Shown piece after piece: positions 46,830-56,956 of a stretch of 64,000 nt of DNA. The position numbers and the translations under genes are program-made. Below the pieces are notes generated by a model. That model saw nothing but the letters and a program-made list of their open reading frames with translations. It was not told the origin of the DNA and did not search any database. Numbering within the stretch: position 1 is the first letter of the stretch; the number at the start of each line of letters is the position of its first letter. Source of the stretch: CAVZCK01 sp963773735 (GTDB lineage Bacteria; Pseudomonadota; Alphaproteobacteria; Rhizobiales; Rhodomicrobiaceae); the NCBI GenBank assembly GCA_963773735.1, contig CAVZCK010000016.1, positions 62,001-126,000 on the forward strand, in the 5' to 3' direction.

Positions 46830-48401
46830 TTACGACAACGATGCTTTCGCTGGCAGGGCCAGATAATGCTCTTCGTTGCCGCGCTTGACCAGCGCGAGCG
46901 CTTTGCTCCGCCCCTTCGCCGCTGCGTCGGATAGAGCCTGCCGTAATTCCTTCACCGACGCGACGTCGCGATCGCCGATTTTGAGGATGACATCGCCGGG
47001 CTCGATCCCGGACGACGCCGCAGCGCCCTTCGGATCGAGGTCGGTCACGACGACACCGGCCTTGCCTGCGCCTTCAACCGTTGATGCGGGCGCGACCGAA
47101 AGGCCCAGCTTGCCGACCTGATCGCCACCGCCTTCGGCTTTCGCCAGCGTCTCTTTCTGGTCATTTTTCATGGCGCCAAGAGTGAGCCGGATGTCTTGCT
47201 CCTTGCCATTGCGAACGACCGTTAAGTCCGCCTTGGTTTCAGGCGCCATGCCGCCGATTTTTTTTGCCAGGTCGCGGGCGTCCGCGACCGTCGCGCCGTT
47301 CACCTTGGTAATGACGTCGCCGGCCTTCAGCCCGGCTTTCTCTCCCGGTCCGCCTGCCTCGGGTCGATCGACGAGCGCACCCTTCGCCTCGGAGAGACCA
47401 AGGCCCTGAGCAATCTCTTCGGTCACCGGCTGGATCTGAACGCCGAGCCAGGCCCGGTCGATATGGCCCTTTTCCTTCAGCACCGGGACGATTTCGTTCA
47501 CGGTGGTTGAGGGGATGTCGAAGGCAATGCCGACGGATCCTCCCGACGGGGTGTAGATGGCGGTATTCACGCCGACCACCTCACCGGCGAGATTGAAGGT
47601 CGGGCCGCCGGAATTGCCTCGGTTCACCGCGGCATCGATCTGGATGAAATCATCATAGGGGCCCGAGCCGATGTCGCGGTTCTCGGCGGAGACAATGCCC
47701 GCCGTCACCGTGCCGCCCAGCCCGAAGGGATTGCCGACGGCGAGGACCCATTCGCCGATCTTCGGCGCTTTCTCTGCGATCTTCACGAAGGGAAACTTGC
47801 TGCCCCCCTCGACCTTGATCAGAGCGAGATCGGTCTTCGGATCGGTTCCGATGACTTTGGCCTCGTAGGTCTTGCTGTCGTCGGTGACGACCTTGACCTC
47901 GGTCGCGCCATCGACGACGTGGTTATTCGTGACTGCATAGCCGTCGGCGGTAATGAAGAAGCCGCTGCCGAGCGCCTGGATCAGCTGCTCATGGCCCTGG
48001 CCCTGGCCATTGCCGAAGCGATGGCCGCGGAATTCGAACGGCAGGCCGTCGAAGAAATGCTCGAATGGCGTTCCCTTGAAGGGGTTTTCGCCGTTGCGCG
48101 GACTTGGCGTCTGCTGCTCTTCATCATTCTGAGCGACCTGGCGCGTCGGGTCGATCTTCACCTGAACCGAAAACACCGCCGGTTTGACGCGCGCCACGAG
48201 GTCGGCAAAATTGGGCAGACCGGCGGTCTGGTCCGTTACTGCGGCGCTGACCGGCTGCGACGCCGAGTAAGCAAACTGCGGCAAGCTCGCCGCGGCAAGC
48301 AATGCCGCTAAGCTCGCGCCGATCAGCAGCTTGCGCGCCAGATGAGACCGCAACGGCCGGGATGGTTGCGGCTCGCTTCCGGGGACGATGGATGTTGTCA
48401 T
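46830..48401 (-). CDS. degP: DegP/HtrA-type periplasmic serine protease
   Basis: A 523-residue protein: N-terminal signal/anchor (about 25-48), trypsin-like domain and two PDZ domains (about 310-400 and 430-515). The catalytic triad is visible as H in GYAVTNNHVVDGA, D in KTDLALIKVE and S in RGNSGGPTFN. It degrades and refolds damaged envelope proteins. The start at 48401 follows AGGAG; the longer frame upstream lacks coding character. Paralogues with this layout are common in alphaproteobacteria. Confidence 0.93.
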   Translation of the reverse strand: MTTSIVPGSEPQPSRPLRSHLARKLLIGASLAALLAAASLPQFAYSASQPVSAAVTDQTAGLPNFADLVARVKPAVFSVQVKIDPTRQVAQNDEEQQTPSPRNGENPFKGTPFEHFFDGLPFEFRGHRFGNGQGQGHEQLIQALGSGFFITADGYAVTNNHVVDGATEVKVVTDDSKTYEAKVIGTDPKTDLALIKVEGGSKFPFVKIAEKAPKIGEWVLAVGNPFGLGGTVTAGIVSAENRDIGSGPYDDFIQIDAAVNRGNSGGPTFNLAGEVVGVNTAIYTPSGGSVGIAFDIPSTTVNEIVPVLKEKGHIDRAWLGVQIQPVTEEIAQGLGLSEAKGALVDRPEAGGPGEKAGLKAGDVITKVNGATVADARDLAKKIGGMAPETKADLTVVRNGKEQDIRLTLGAMKNDQKETLAKAEGGGDQVGKLGLSVAPASTVEGAGKAGVVVTDLDPKGAAASSGIEPGDVILKIGDRDVASVKELRQALSDAAAKGRSKALALVKRGNEEHYLALPAKASLS

Positions 48402-48684
48402 TGATGTGTCTCCTAAACATGCGTGCGGGGTCGTCCCGCCGAACTGACTGCGCGCATAATCGGAAAACCCGCCTTTCGGTAGGGTGGACTCCGCCATACA
48501 ATTTCGTAATGTACCAACGGCGCCCTGCCGCATCGTCGGGGCGCCGTTTACCTTCCGGCTCGCCGGCGGCCGAGCTCAGCGAGCCAGTGGAAAAGCTGCC
48601 CTCAAGGCAGAGCCGAGGGGCAGCCTTTCCGGTCAAAGCTGTGGTCGGTCCGCCGAAGGAATCAACGCGGAACGCGAGTTCTGA

Positions 48685-49252
48685 TCAATAATCCAGGCAC
48701 TGATAGTAACGCCGCAGCCAATAGCGATTATGGGTCACATACCAGCGGTGGCGATAATAGTTGCACCCACTATAGTAGTTTCCATAGTAGTAGCCATCGT
48801 AGTCATAGTCATATGTGCCAGCCATAGAAATCATCATATGGATAATAATAGTAGCCATGGCGGCCATGCCTCCTATGCTTCCCCTTGGATCCATCCCACT
48901 TCGTATAACCTCCGCTTGGGCTGCTCCACTTTTTATAATTCCCTTGAGATCCGCTCCACTTGTTATAATTCCCTTTTGGCCCGTTCCCTTTGTAAGAAAA
49001 ATTGTTGGATCTGGAGCTGCCGCTCCAAGACGGCCCGCTGGAATGAGGATAGCCGCTGGAGCCGCCGCTCCCACCAGAATAGGAACGGCCGCTGGGGCCC
49101 CCACCCATACCGGAACCGCCATGATCTCTGACCAGCTGGATATTGGTTCCCGGCTGAAGTCCCTGTTGATCCGCCGCGATTGTCACGCCTGCCGGGATGA
49201 ATAGCAGACCAAGCAGCACACTGAATGTCGACGTGATGTGAGCACTGCGCAT
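48685..49252 (-). CDS. exported Gly/Ser-rich, Tyr-rich protein (frameshifted)
   Basis: With one extra base removed near 48815, this encodes 188 residues: signal peptide (about 1-27), a glycine/serine-rich central region with imperfect repeats (KWSGSQGNYKKWSSPSGGY), a basic patch (KGKHRRHGRHG) and a tyrosine-rich C-terminus containing YYYGNYYSGCNYYRHRWYV. Similar exported proteins of unknown role are common in Hyphomicrobiales. Composition suggests a low-complexity surface or periplasmic protein. Confidence 0.7.
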
Positions 49253-49592
49253 ATCGTAACCTCCCCATGAGGTCGGAGCGAGGCAGCGGACAATGCTGCC
49301 GCTCCGAATTTGTTACATATCAATGATAATTGGGGAGCGCTCCTGTCGAAATCCTGGCCAGCCGCTTACCATCTTGTAAGAAAAAGTCACAAAGTATGTC
49401 CGGCTCGCGGCGCCCGAAGGCGCGTCAAGCGCTCCTAGATCAATGATTTACAGAGGGTTTTCCCCGCGGACAGGGCGTGTGTACCGGCTTTACGGAAAGA
49501 CCATGCTCAAGCAAAAGTGTAGAACCCCGTTCCGATATTATCGGAACGGGAAAATCTGGCGGTCAGCGCCATTTCCTGGAATTGCGGCGCCT
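49253..49592. other. intergenic region with one perfect hairpin
   Basis: No gene is visible in these 340 bases. A perfect 11-bp hairpin, CCCGTTCCGAT-ATT-ATCGGAACGGG, lies at 49526-49550, 43 bases past the stop of the small exported protein on the minus strand, and probably ends its transcript. Confidence 0.6.
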
Positions 49593-49964
49593 CTAGAGGC
49601 AGGGATGCGCGCGCCCGTAGGCGTCGAACCAGACGTGATGATGCCAGTCGACATGCCTGTAATTTGAGCAATAGGCTCTTGGCGGCGGCGCATCATAGTC
49701 CACATAACGGCCGTCATAGCCGTAATCGTCATAATAGCGCGGCGCGGTCAGCAGGGTGCCGAGCGCCAAACCGCCAAGAATGCCGCCGACGATGTATGGG
49801 CCGCGGTTGTGGTGATGCCAATCCGCCTGTGCGGGCTGGACGGATGCCGCAGTGCCTGCGGCGAGGACAAGAGCGGCCGATGCGGCCGCTGCGCCCATGC
49901 GCAGACGCTTTTGCCAACGAGTCGATGGCTGTGCATTGCCGCCGAGAGTCTCGTTCTGTTCCAT
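49593..49964 (-). CDS. small exported or anchored hypothetical protein
   Basis: The 123-residue product has a basic N-terminus, a hydrophobic segment (about 23-46, MGAAAASAALVLAAGTAASV) and a second short glycine-rich one (IVGGILGGLALGTLL), ending in a Tyr/His-rich tail (YCSNYRHVDWHHHVWFD). The ATG at 49964 follows AAGGGA. The layout resembles small BA14K-like envelope proteins of rhizobia, without a firm family match. Confidence 0.65.
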   Translation of the reverse strand: MEQNETLGGNAQPSTRWQKRLRMGAAAASAALVLAAGTAASVQPAQADWHHHNRGPYIVGGILGGLALGTLLTAPRYYDDYGYDGRYVDYDAPPPRAYCSNYRHVDWHHHVWFDAYGRAHPCL

Positions 49965-50240
49965 TTTCGATTCCCTTCGTAGTAAGAGAGCCTGCATCCG
50001 TGGCGGGTCTTCGAGATCCTGCACGTCGCCGGCGCACCTCGAATAGGGTACGAGACGCAGGGGCGATCGTGCGACTCAGCCTGCAAGGCTTCATTGTCGC
50101 GATATGCTGGCAAATGCCCGATTAACCTTCGATGAAGGCGGCAATACGGATTTGTAAATTTGTCGCAAATTGTCGCTGGAGCAGGATTTTTTAGGCGGAA
50201 TTCGGCGGTACCGCCCAGCCTCGATCTTTCCGATCTCGCT

Positions 50241-51620
50241 CTAAGCCGCAAGATGCGGAAAGGCGATGGTGACGCACAGCCCGGGCTGGTTATCCGCAAG
50301 CTTGATCTTCGCCTTGTGCAGTTCGGCGATGGCCGCCGCAAGGCTGAGGCCGAGGCCGCTTCCGGGCGTCGATCGCGACTTCTCCAGCCGGTATAGCCGT
50401 TGGAAAACCTTGTTCCTTTCTTCCTCCGGAATGCCCGGCCCGGTATCGGCGAGCCTGGCGACCACGTGGTCCGGATCCGCCGAGAGCGCGATCGATATGG
50501 CCGTGCCCTTGGGGCAGTGGTGAATGGAGTTCTCGATGATGTTCGCAAAAAGCTGAGTTAGAAGTTCGCTATCGCCGCGGACTTTAGCATCGCCCGTTGC
50601 GTCTATCGCACATTCGAATTTGTGGCCTTCATCCTCGATTACCGGCCCATAGACGTCGGCGACATCGCTTAGCAAGGTTTTCAGATCGAGGGGCACGAAG
50701 CGCTTGCGCCCCGCCCCCGCTTCGATCTGCGTAATCCGCAAGAGCGCCTCGAAAGTATCGACGATCATGTCGATCTCCTTAAGAGCATCGCCGATGACGC
50801 ATCGGAACTCCGCAACGCTCTGGGCGTTGGCGCGCGCCGTATCCAGCCTTTGGCGCAGCCGGCCGATTGGGTGCTTCAGATCATGGGCAATATCCGAGGA
50901 CGTCTGATTGACGTTGAGGATCAGACGTTGCAGGTAATCGAGAGTGAGATTGACCTGATCGGCGACATGGTCCAGATCGTCCCGCGCGTCCGAAACCGGT
51001 GCGCGCTGTGAAATCTGCCCCGCCGCAACCGCCGAGAGGGTAGAACTCAGGGCATCGATCTTGCGCTGCGCCTGCCAGGCCAGGTGCGTTCCGACGACAG
51101 CCGGAATCGTGGTCGCGAGCACGAGCCCCCAGAGCAGCGCGTCGAGCAGGGTCGATTCCGTGTAGGTGATGACCCGATTATTGGCGCCGACAAGCAATTC
51201 GCCTCTGGAGACTGGCGTCCAGATCGCATAGAATCGATCATCAGGCTTGCCGACATTTTGAATCGCGGGGAATTGCGCCCGGTCGAGGATCCGCCAGCCG
51301 CGAAACTTAGCTGCGTGTTGGACATTGCCCGCCAGATATTCGTTATTCTCGCCGACCAGCATGTAAACGCCATCAGCATCCCTGACCGAGGCCGCTTCGC
51401 TTTCGACGACGCTTTTCAGATCGTCGAAGCCCTGCTCGCGGTCGACCCTGACCAGTGCGTCCCGTGTTTGCAGGACACGGCCGCGAATGCGGGTTTCGAG
51501 GGATTGCGTCAAGCTGAAATAGACGAGCGCGAACAGCAAAAACACCATCACCGCGAAGAGCATGCTGAATGCCAACGCCAAGCGGATGGCCGTACGCCGG
51601 TAAAGCTGATCAATCCGCAT
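50241..51620 (-). CDS. sensor histidine kinase
   Basis: A 459-residue membrane kinase: helix at about 12-36, periplasmic sensor region (40-160), second helix (165-185), HAMP linker, dimerisation domain with the phosphorylated histidine in SSDIAHDLKHPIGRLRQRL, and ATPase domain with N box FANIIENSIHHCP, DTGPGIPEEE and GSGLGLSLAAAI. It overlaps the response regulator gene by 11 bases, so they form one two-component system. The signal is unknown. Confidence 0.93.
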   Translation of the reverse strand: MRIDQLYRRTAIRLALAFSMLFAVMVFLLFALVYFSLTQSLETRIRGRVLQTRDALVRVDREQGFDDLKSVVESEAASVRDADGVYMLVGENNEYLAGNVQHAAKFRGWRILDRAQFPAIQNVGKPDDRFYAIWTPVSRGELLVGANNRVITYTESTLLDALLWGLVLATTIPAVVGTHLAWQAQRKIDALSSTLSAVAAGQISQRAPVSDARDDLDHVADQVNLTLDYLQRLILNVNQTSSDIAHDLKHPIGRLRQRLDTARANAQSVAEFRCVIGDALKEIDMIVDTFEALLRITQIEAGAGRKRFVPLDLKTLLSDVADVYGPVIEDEGHKFECAIDATGDAKVRGDSELLTQLFANIIENSIHHCPKGTAISIALSADPDHVVARLADTGPGIPEEERNKVFQRLYRLEKSRSTPGSGLGLSLAAAIAELHKAKIKLADNQPGLCVTIAFPHLAA

Positions 51621-52284
51621 ATATACTGTAGCCCGTGCCGCGGATGGTCTGTATCAGCTCTTTCTCGAACGGTTTGTCAATCTTCGCGCGCAACCGGGAG
51701 ATATGTGTCTCGACAACGCTGGTTTTCGGATCGAAATGGAAGTCCCAGACCCGTTCGAGCAGCATCGTCCGGGTGAGCACGCGGCCTTTGTTACGCATCA
51801 GGACTTCGAGCAGGCGAAATTCGCGGGGCTGGAGGTCGATCTTTTCACTCCCGCGCGTCACCGTCCGCTTGATAAGGTCCATCTTCAGATCGCCGACGGA
51901 CAGCACGGCCTCCTCGCCTTTGAACGGCGGCCGGCGTGCGACCGCGTGAATTCTGGCGAGCAACTCGGAAAAGGCAAAAGGCTTCGAAATGTAGTCGTCG
52001 CCGCCGACTTCGAGGCCGGCGACGCGGTCATCGACGCCGCCGAGCGAGGTTAGGAAGATCACCGGCACATGGCGCCCGGCTGTGCGCAAGGTGCGCACCA
52101 GAGACAAGCCGTCGAGACCCGGAAGCATCCGGTCGACGATCATGACGTCGTAATCTTCGGCGGTCGCCTGAACCAATGCATCGCGGCCGTTGCCGAAGGA
52201 GTCGACGGAATGGCCTTCCTCGGCAAGGCCATTGGCAATGTAAGCCGATGTCTCGCGATCGTCTTCAACGACTAGGATTCGCAT
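51610..52284 (-). CDS. OmpR/PhoB family response regulator
   Basis: The 224-residue protein has a receiver domain (1-120; phospho-acceptor in DVMIVDRMLPGLDG, lysine in YISKPFAFSE) and a winged-helix DNA-binding domain (125-224; LQPREFRLLEVLMRNKGRVL). The start at 52284 (MRILVVEDDRETS) is preferred to one ten codons upstream. It is upstream of and overlaps its kinase gene. Target genes may include the small exported proteins downstream on the same strand, but no operator was recognised. Confidence 0.93.
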   Translation of the reverse strand: MRILVVEDDRETSAYIANGLAEEGHSVDSFGNGRDALVQATAEDYDVMIVDRMLPGLDGLSLVRTLRTAGRHVPVIFLTSLGGVDDRVAGLEVGGDDYISKPFAFSELLARIHAVARRPPFKGEEAVLSVGDLKMDLIKRTVTRGSEKIDLQPREFRLLEVLMRNKGRVLTRTMLLERVWDFHFDPKTSVVETHISRLRAKIDKPFEKELIQTIRGTGYSIYAD

Positions 52285-52528
52285 GGCGAGAGTCCCCAAG
52301 CAGTCTGCCGTCATTGAACAGACGCTGGCCTAACAATGGAACCGCCGGCCATATTGTCATTTTGTCGCCCAGGACCTGGCGCGTCGGTGTCATCCGAAGC
52401 CAAGCCTGCGCTCGCAAGCACAGCTGAATATTTTCTGCTATCAGCAGGCTCCTGGTGCGGAACCAGCATAGCTGACTATGATCTTGCAGCGTCACGAACG
52501 TAAAATGCACTCTTACATCAATCGAGCA

Positions 52529-52553
52529 GCGGCAGGTCGGAAGAACCTGCCGC
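52529..52553 (-). terminator. hairpin after the small exported protein
   Basis: GCGGCAGGT and ACCTGCCGC form a perfect 9-bp stem around a 7-base loop, 18 bases past the stop of the minus-strand gene. There is no T-run, so it may be a terminator or an RNA-stabilising hairpin. Confidence 0.5.
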
Positions 52554-52571
52554 CTTGCGACTAAATCGCGC

Positions 52572-52733
52572 TTACTTCTTCACGCACTTCTTCGCGGTGG
52601 CGTCCCACTTCATGTCCTTCATCTTCTCGCATGCGGCTTTCGTCTTCGGCGCGTCGGCTGCATAAGCGATCGGAGCGGCGACGGAAAACATGAAACCGGC
52701 GAGAACGGCAGTGCTTAGAATTTTGGCAATCAT
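52572..52733 (-). CDS. small exported protein with two cysteines
   Basis: A 53-residue frame with a good signal peptide (MIAKILSTAVLAGFMFSVAA, cleavage likely after AYA) and a mature part of about 29 residues with two cysteines and many lysines (AACEKMKDMKWDATAKKCVK). GGGAG precedes the ATG. The layout is like short periplasmic proteins of Hyphomicrobiales; the role is unknown. Confidence 0.75.
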   Translation of the reverse strand: MIAKILSTAVLAGFMFSVAAPIAYAADAPKTKAACEKMKDMKWDATAKKCVKK

Positions 52734-52962
52734 TCCCAAACTCCCTTCATTTTATCGGCTCGCCTTATGGCGGCCGGTTGGCGTCAGGACATTGCGCTGG
52801 CGCCTTTGTCGGGACCTTACGGACAGCTTACACTTTTGTAAGGTGTATGAATTTCCAACGGAAAGCGTCTATCAGGCTGCGCCCCAAGCAAGGTGATGCA
52901 GCGGCGGATCGCAAACTGGCGCCATTGCGCGGGGATGAACGACGAAGTCAGGGAGATTGCAA

Positions 52963-53670
52963 ATGGCGTCGCAAAGGAAAGCTGTCTGCGGGATTTGCGG
53001 CAAGACCGAGAATGCCGCTCAAATGATCCCGGTTGAGACGGTCGGCCCGCAGCTCGCGCGGTGGCTCGACGAACGACATTCCGACTGGCGCAGCACGGCC
53101 TATGTTTGCGCCAAGGATCTCGCCGATGCGCGACGCGCCCGTGTTGAAAATCTGTTGATCCGTGAGCGCGGGGAGCTATCAGCGCTGGATAAGACGGTCG
53201 TTGAAAGTATCTCCCGCCAGGAAACGCTGGCGAGCGACACGGAGGCAGAGTTCTGGGGCCAGCGTTCATTCGGCGACAGACTCGCGGACCGCGTTGCCGG
53301 ATTCGGCGGGAGCTGGACCTTCATTATCTGGTTCGCGGTTGTCGTTGTGTTGTGGATGATCGCCAACTCGATCGCCGTGCTCGTGTCGGAACGCTTCGAC
53401 CCTTATCCCTATATCCTCTTGAACCTCGTTCTGTCCTGCATCGCTGCTCTCCAGGCCCCTTTCATCATGATGAGCCAGCACAGGCAGGAGGCGAAAGACC
53501 GGCTGCGTGCACAGAGCGATTACCGCATCAATCTCAAGGCCGAGATCGAGATCCGCGCCCTTCATGAAAAGCTGGATCATCTCTTGCTGCAACAATGGGA
53601 GCGGCTCACGGAAATCCAGCAGATCCAGATCGAGCTGATCGAGGATCTGGCGAGGAAGGAACATCGCTAA
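52963..53670 (+). CDS. DUF1003 family membrane protein
   Basis: A 235-residue protein. The N-terminus has a zinc-finger-like CGICG motif, followed by two membrane helices (about 107-130 and 145-165) with SWTFIIWFAVVVVLWM and DPYPYILLNLVLSCIAALQAP, the DUF1003 signature, and a charged C-terminal helix. The ATG at 52963 has GGGAG eight bases upstream. Function is unknown; some relatives are linked to cyclic-nucleotide or stress responses. Confidence 0.88.
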   Translation: MASQRKAVCGICGKTENAAQMIPVETVGPQLARWLDERHSDWRSTAYVCAKDLADARRARVENLLIRERGELSALDKTVVESISRQETLASDTEAEFWGQRSFGDRLADRVAGFGGSWTFIIWFAVVVVLWMIANSIAVLVSERFDPYPYILLNLVLSCIAALQAPFIMMSQHRQEAKDRLRAQSDYRINLKAEIEIRALHEKLDHLLLQQWERLTEIQQIQIELIEDLARKEHR

Positions 53671-53725
53671 GCAGGTTTCCGCCGGGTCTGCAACGAAAGA
53701 CCCGCTTAGAGTCTTTAATTTCGCA

Positions 53726-54506
53726 TCATTTTTTTCGAAAACCGGAAAGACTGTCGCGGGCTACAAGCTCAAGGATCGAGATATCGGCAATCGGCAGACT
53801 TGCCGCTGTGTCATATAGGCTCGCGCCGCCGGCCAGCGCACGGTCATGCATGGAGCGCGTCAGCAAATGAAAATTCTGCTCCGCGACGCTCGCCCATTTG
53901 GCATAAATGTCGCCCTCGCGGTCATCAATAACGGTGACCATTGTCGCCGCGCTAAGGACCTCCTTGGCCCGCTCGGCCGTGCTGATCCAGCGCCACGATT
54001 CCTTCTCATCAGGCCGCCGTTTCTCGTGCGGCACCGCAACCCGGCCCTGGCGTGTCCAGATCTGGCCGGCAACCAGTCCCAGACAGGCAGGGTTATCCGC
54101 ATCCAGCGCCAGCATCGCATGCAGCAGCAAGCCGCGGCCGATGCCTTTGCCGATCTCGCCCAAGCCGCGACGGCGCTCAGCCGTCGTTCGAAAATGGATC
54201 TCGCTGGTGTCTTGGATTGCCAGCACATGCCGGCCGGCTGCCACAACGGCGGTTTGCTCGCCCCAGCCCGTGAGTAAGGCCTCCACCGTCACCTTTTCGT
54301 TGGCCAGAAATCGACCATAGCGGACGATCTCCGATCGATGGCCAGTCGCCGCCCGCCGCAAGCACGAGCTCGAGCGCATGACCATGCCCTCGAGCAGAGC
54401 CGCCCCCCTTTATCCAGGCGACGATCCCCGAACCGACCCACCGAATAGTGCTCCAGCAACATCCCGACCCCCTCAAGAGAATCAAAGTGCCAGAAAGTGA
54501 AATCAT
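53726..54506 (-). mobile_element. IS4-family transposase remnant
   Basis: The translated pieces match the N-terminal and central part of an IS4/Tn5-type transposase: LLEHYSVGRFGDRRLDKGG, VLAIQDTSEIHFRT (first catalytic aspartate) and VTVIDDREGDIYAKWA (second). The frame is shifted near 54395 and ends before the region with the catalytic glutamate, so the enzyme is not functional. I could not find terminal inverted repeats. It lies directly upstream of the iron transporter genes. Confidence 0.7.
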
Positions 54507-54729
54507 AGCGATCGGATAGGCGGGATCACTATTTCCCCGATTGAGTCATTCTGTCGCACCAAATCTGTGCATCAACTAGCGTCTGCACGGGGACATGCTG
54601 TTCGAAATGATGCTTGGCGATGCGGCGCCTGGGCGGCGCAGATGCTACGGGTGCCGGGCGCTCCCTATTTATTATGCGGGGGTCGCGGCGATCATTGCCA
54701 ATCCGCTCGGCTCTCACTATGACCGCGGC

Positions 54730-55816
54730 ATGACCAGACATGAGCAGATTGCGCGCGCAATGTCCGCCAGCTTCCGGCCGCGCCAGACCGTGACCCGCCT
54801 GATGAGAACGCATCGCCTCAGCTTCGCTCTCGCCGTTCTGACGGCGGCGCTTTTCATCGCCTCTTTGCAACTCGGGCCGGTCTCGCTTGCGCCGGATACG
54901 GTCGTCCGCGCATTGGCCGGCATTGGCGACCCGGTCGATATCCTCATTGTGCAGGAGCTCAGGTTGCCGCGCGCCATTCTGGCGGTGCTGATCGGCGCGA
55001 CATTGGCACTCGGCGGCGCTGCGCTGCAAGGGCTTGTGAGAAACCCGCTGGCCGCACCGTCCATCTTCGGTGCGCCGAGCGCTGCCGCGTTCGGCGCGGT
55101 GCTAGCGATCGGCACGGGGCTGGCCGACAGTCTGTCCTATTCTCTGCCGGTCGCATCGATGGCCATGGCCATCGCTCGCTGTCTGGGGGCTGCTTGCCCT
55201 GGCCGGCCCGGCTGCAAGCATCGTGACCTTGCTGCTCGCGGGCCTTGCGCTGTCGAGCCTCGCCGGCGCCGCAGTTTCGCTTGCGCTCAATCTCGCGCCA
55301 AATCCCTACGCCGCCCTCGAAATTGCCTTCTGGCTGCTCGGCTCGCTCGAAGACCGCAGCTTTCAGCATCTCGCCATGGCGGCGCCGTTCATGGCGGTTT
55401 CCTGGCTTCTGCTCCTGGGCACGCGCGGAAGCCTGCGCGTGCTGACCCTCGGCGAAGATGTCGCCAGGACGAGCGGCGTCGATATTGGCCGCCTGCGATT
55501 GATCACGGTGCTGGGCGTGGCCATGGGCGTCGGCGCCGCCGTCGCCGTTTCCGGTGTCATCGGCTTTGTCGGGCTCATCACACCACACCTCGTCCGTCCC
55601 TTTGTCGGCTACGATCCCGCCCGCGTGCATATTCCGGCAATGCTGACGGGAAGCGCCCTGCTGCTCGCTGCGGATTGCGCATCGAGGCTGATCCCGTCGA
55701 CGGGGGAAATCCGGATCGGCGTGCTGACGGCGCTGATCGGCGTGCCGTTTTTCATCTGGCTGGTCCTGAAACAGCGCGGGCGCGATCTCCTGCAAAGCGC
55801 GGGCGGCACATCATGA
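54730..55816 (+). CDS. iron-siderophore/cobalamin ABC permease, FecCD family (frameshifted)
   Basis: One +1 shift near 55180 breaks a 361-residue permease. Family motifs are RLPRAILAVLIGATLALGGA and GLVRNPLAAPSIFGAPSAAA before the break, and GVIGFVGLITPHLVRPFVGYD and GEIRIGVLTALIGVPFF after it. FecCD permeases import ferric siderophores, heme or vitamin B12. The stop overlaps the ATPase start (ATGA). No periplasmic binding protein or TonB receptor lies nearby; an IS remnant occupies the upstream side. Confidence 0.87.
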
Positions 55817-56601
55817 CGCTGACTGTCGATCATCTGGGCGTGACGCTCGGGAAGCGCGAGGTGCTGCGCAACTTATGTTTCGAGGCGCGCCCGGACGAAC
55901 TGCTCGCAGTTGTCGGGCCGAATGGCGCCGGCAAGACCACGCTTCTCAAGGCGATCGCCTGTCTGGTGCGGTTCTCCGGGCAGATCGCCTGGGACGGGGC
56001 ACCGCTGAATGCAATGCGCCCGCTGACGAGGGCGAAGACTCTGGCCTATCTCCCGCAGGGCCATGTTGCCCATTGGCCGATTACGGCGCGCGATGTCGTG
56101 ACCATCGGACGGGCGCCCTTTGCCTCGAGCATCGCCCGGCTAACTCCGTCGGACCAGCGTGCCGTCGACGCCGCGCTCGAGGCAGTTGGCGCCGCGCCCT
56201 TCGCCGATCGGCCGATCACCGAGCTTTCCGGCGGAGAGAGGGCCCGAATCATGGTGGCCAGGGCCCTCGCCGTCGGCGCACCGATCCTGCTGACCGACGA
56301 ACCGGTCAACTCGCTCGACCCGGCGCATCAGCTTGGCGTTATGGATCTCCTATCGGGCCAGGCGAAAGAGGGGCGGCTGGTGATCGCCGTCAGCCACGAT
56401 CTCATGCTTGCGGCGCGCTATGCGGATCGCGTTCTGGTGCTCCGGGACGGGACGGCGAAGGCGCTCGGGGCGCCGCGAGAGACGCTGACAGGCGATCTGC
56501 TAAGAGAGGTTTTCAATGTCGAGCCCCTGCGGCTCAGCGCCGGCGGGATATCGTTTGAAATTCCGTGGGCGCCGGTCGCACAAGCTGCAAGAGACACATA
56601 G
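55813..56601 (+). CDS. iron-siderophore/cobalamin ABC ATPase, FecE family
   Basis: The 262-residue ATPase has Walker A VVGPNGAGKTTLLKAI, signature ITELSGGERARIMVARAL, Walker B PILLTDEPVNSLDP and the switch histidine in VSHDLMLAARYADR. It energises the overlapping FecCD permease. It is the last gene of this short operon and is convergent with a small membrane-protein gene 22 bases away. Confidence 0.92.
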   Translation: MTLTVDHLGVTLGKREVLRNLCFEARPDELLAVVGPNGAGKTTLLKAIACLVRFSGQIAWDGAPLNAMRPLTRAKTLAYLPQGHVAHWPITARDVVTIGRAPFASSIARLTPSDQRAVDAALEAVGAAPFADRPITELSGGERARIMVARALAVGAPILLTDEPVNSLDPAHQLGVMDLLSGQAKEGRLVIAVSHDLMLAARYADRVLVLRDGTAKALGAPRETLTGDLLREVFNVEPLRLSAGGISFEIPWAPVAQAARDT

Positions 56602-56623
56602 GCCGGGATCCGGAATACCGCGC

Positions 56624-56956
56624 CTATCCGGCGGTGTCGCGTTTGAACAAGGCGGCAAAGATGGAACGGATGCCCATCCTGACTTTTACCCTCTGCGCGA
56701 GCACCGTCATACCGACACCGCAAAGATAGCCGAGCTGCACCGATCCGAGCAGGCCGAGCAGCGTCAAAATACTTTGCCAAAACGACCAGCCGTGAACCAG
56801 GGTCGATGTGATCACGACGACCAAGCAGGATGCAGACAGCACGATAAGGGCGGCCATCCGATAAAGTGCGCCGGCGGCAACTCCCGCCACGGCGGCCGTC
56901 AGAAATGTCCAATCGGCAAATTCGGCGCTTTCCACCGATGTCGGAAATGCCGCCAT
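56624..56956 (-). CDS. small hypothetical membrane protein
   Basis: A 110-residue product with three probable membrane helices (about 19-38, 42-62 and 68-90; for example LIVLSASCLVVVITSTLV) and a basic C-terminus. I do not recognise a family. It is transcribed toward the ABC transporter genes. Confidence 0.55.
   Translation of the reverse strand: MAAFPTSVESAEFADWTFLTAAVAGVAAGALYRMAALIVLSASCLVVVITSTLVHGWSFWQSILTLLGLLGSVQLGYLCGVGMTVLAQRVKVRMGIRSIFAALFKRDTAG

Noticed and set aside
54595..54729. C-terminal remnant of a siderophore-binding protein before the permease
   Set aside because: The translated segment has no motif I can tie to that family; it may be only leader sequence or IS-flanking DNA.
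54595..56601. A single 668-residue permease-ATPase fusion in one open frame
   Set aside because: The middle of that frame is non-coding shadow; the permease C-terminus lies in another frame and overlaps the ATPase start by four bases, so these are two genes.
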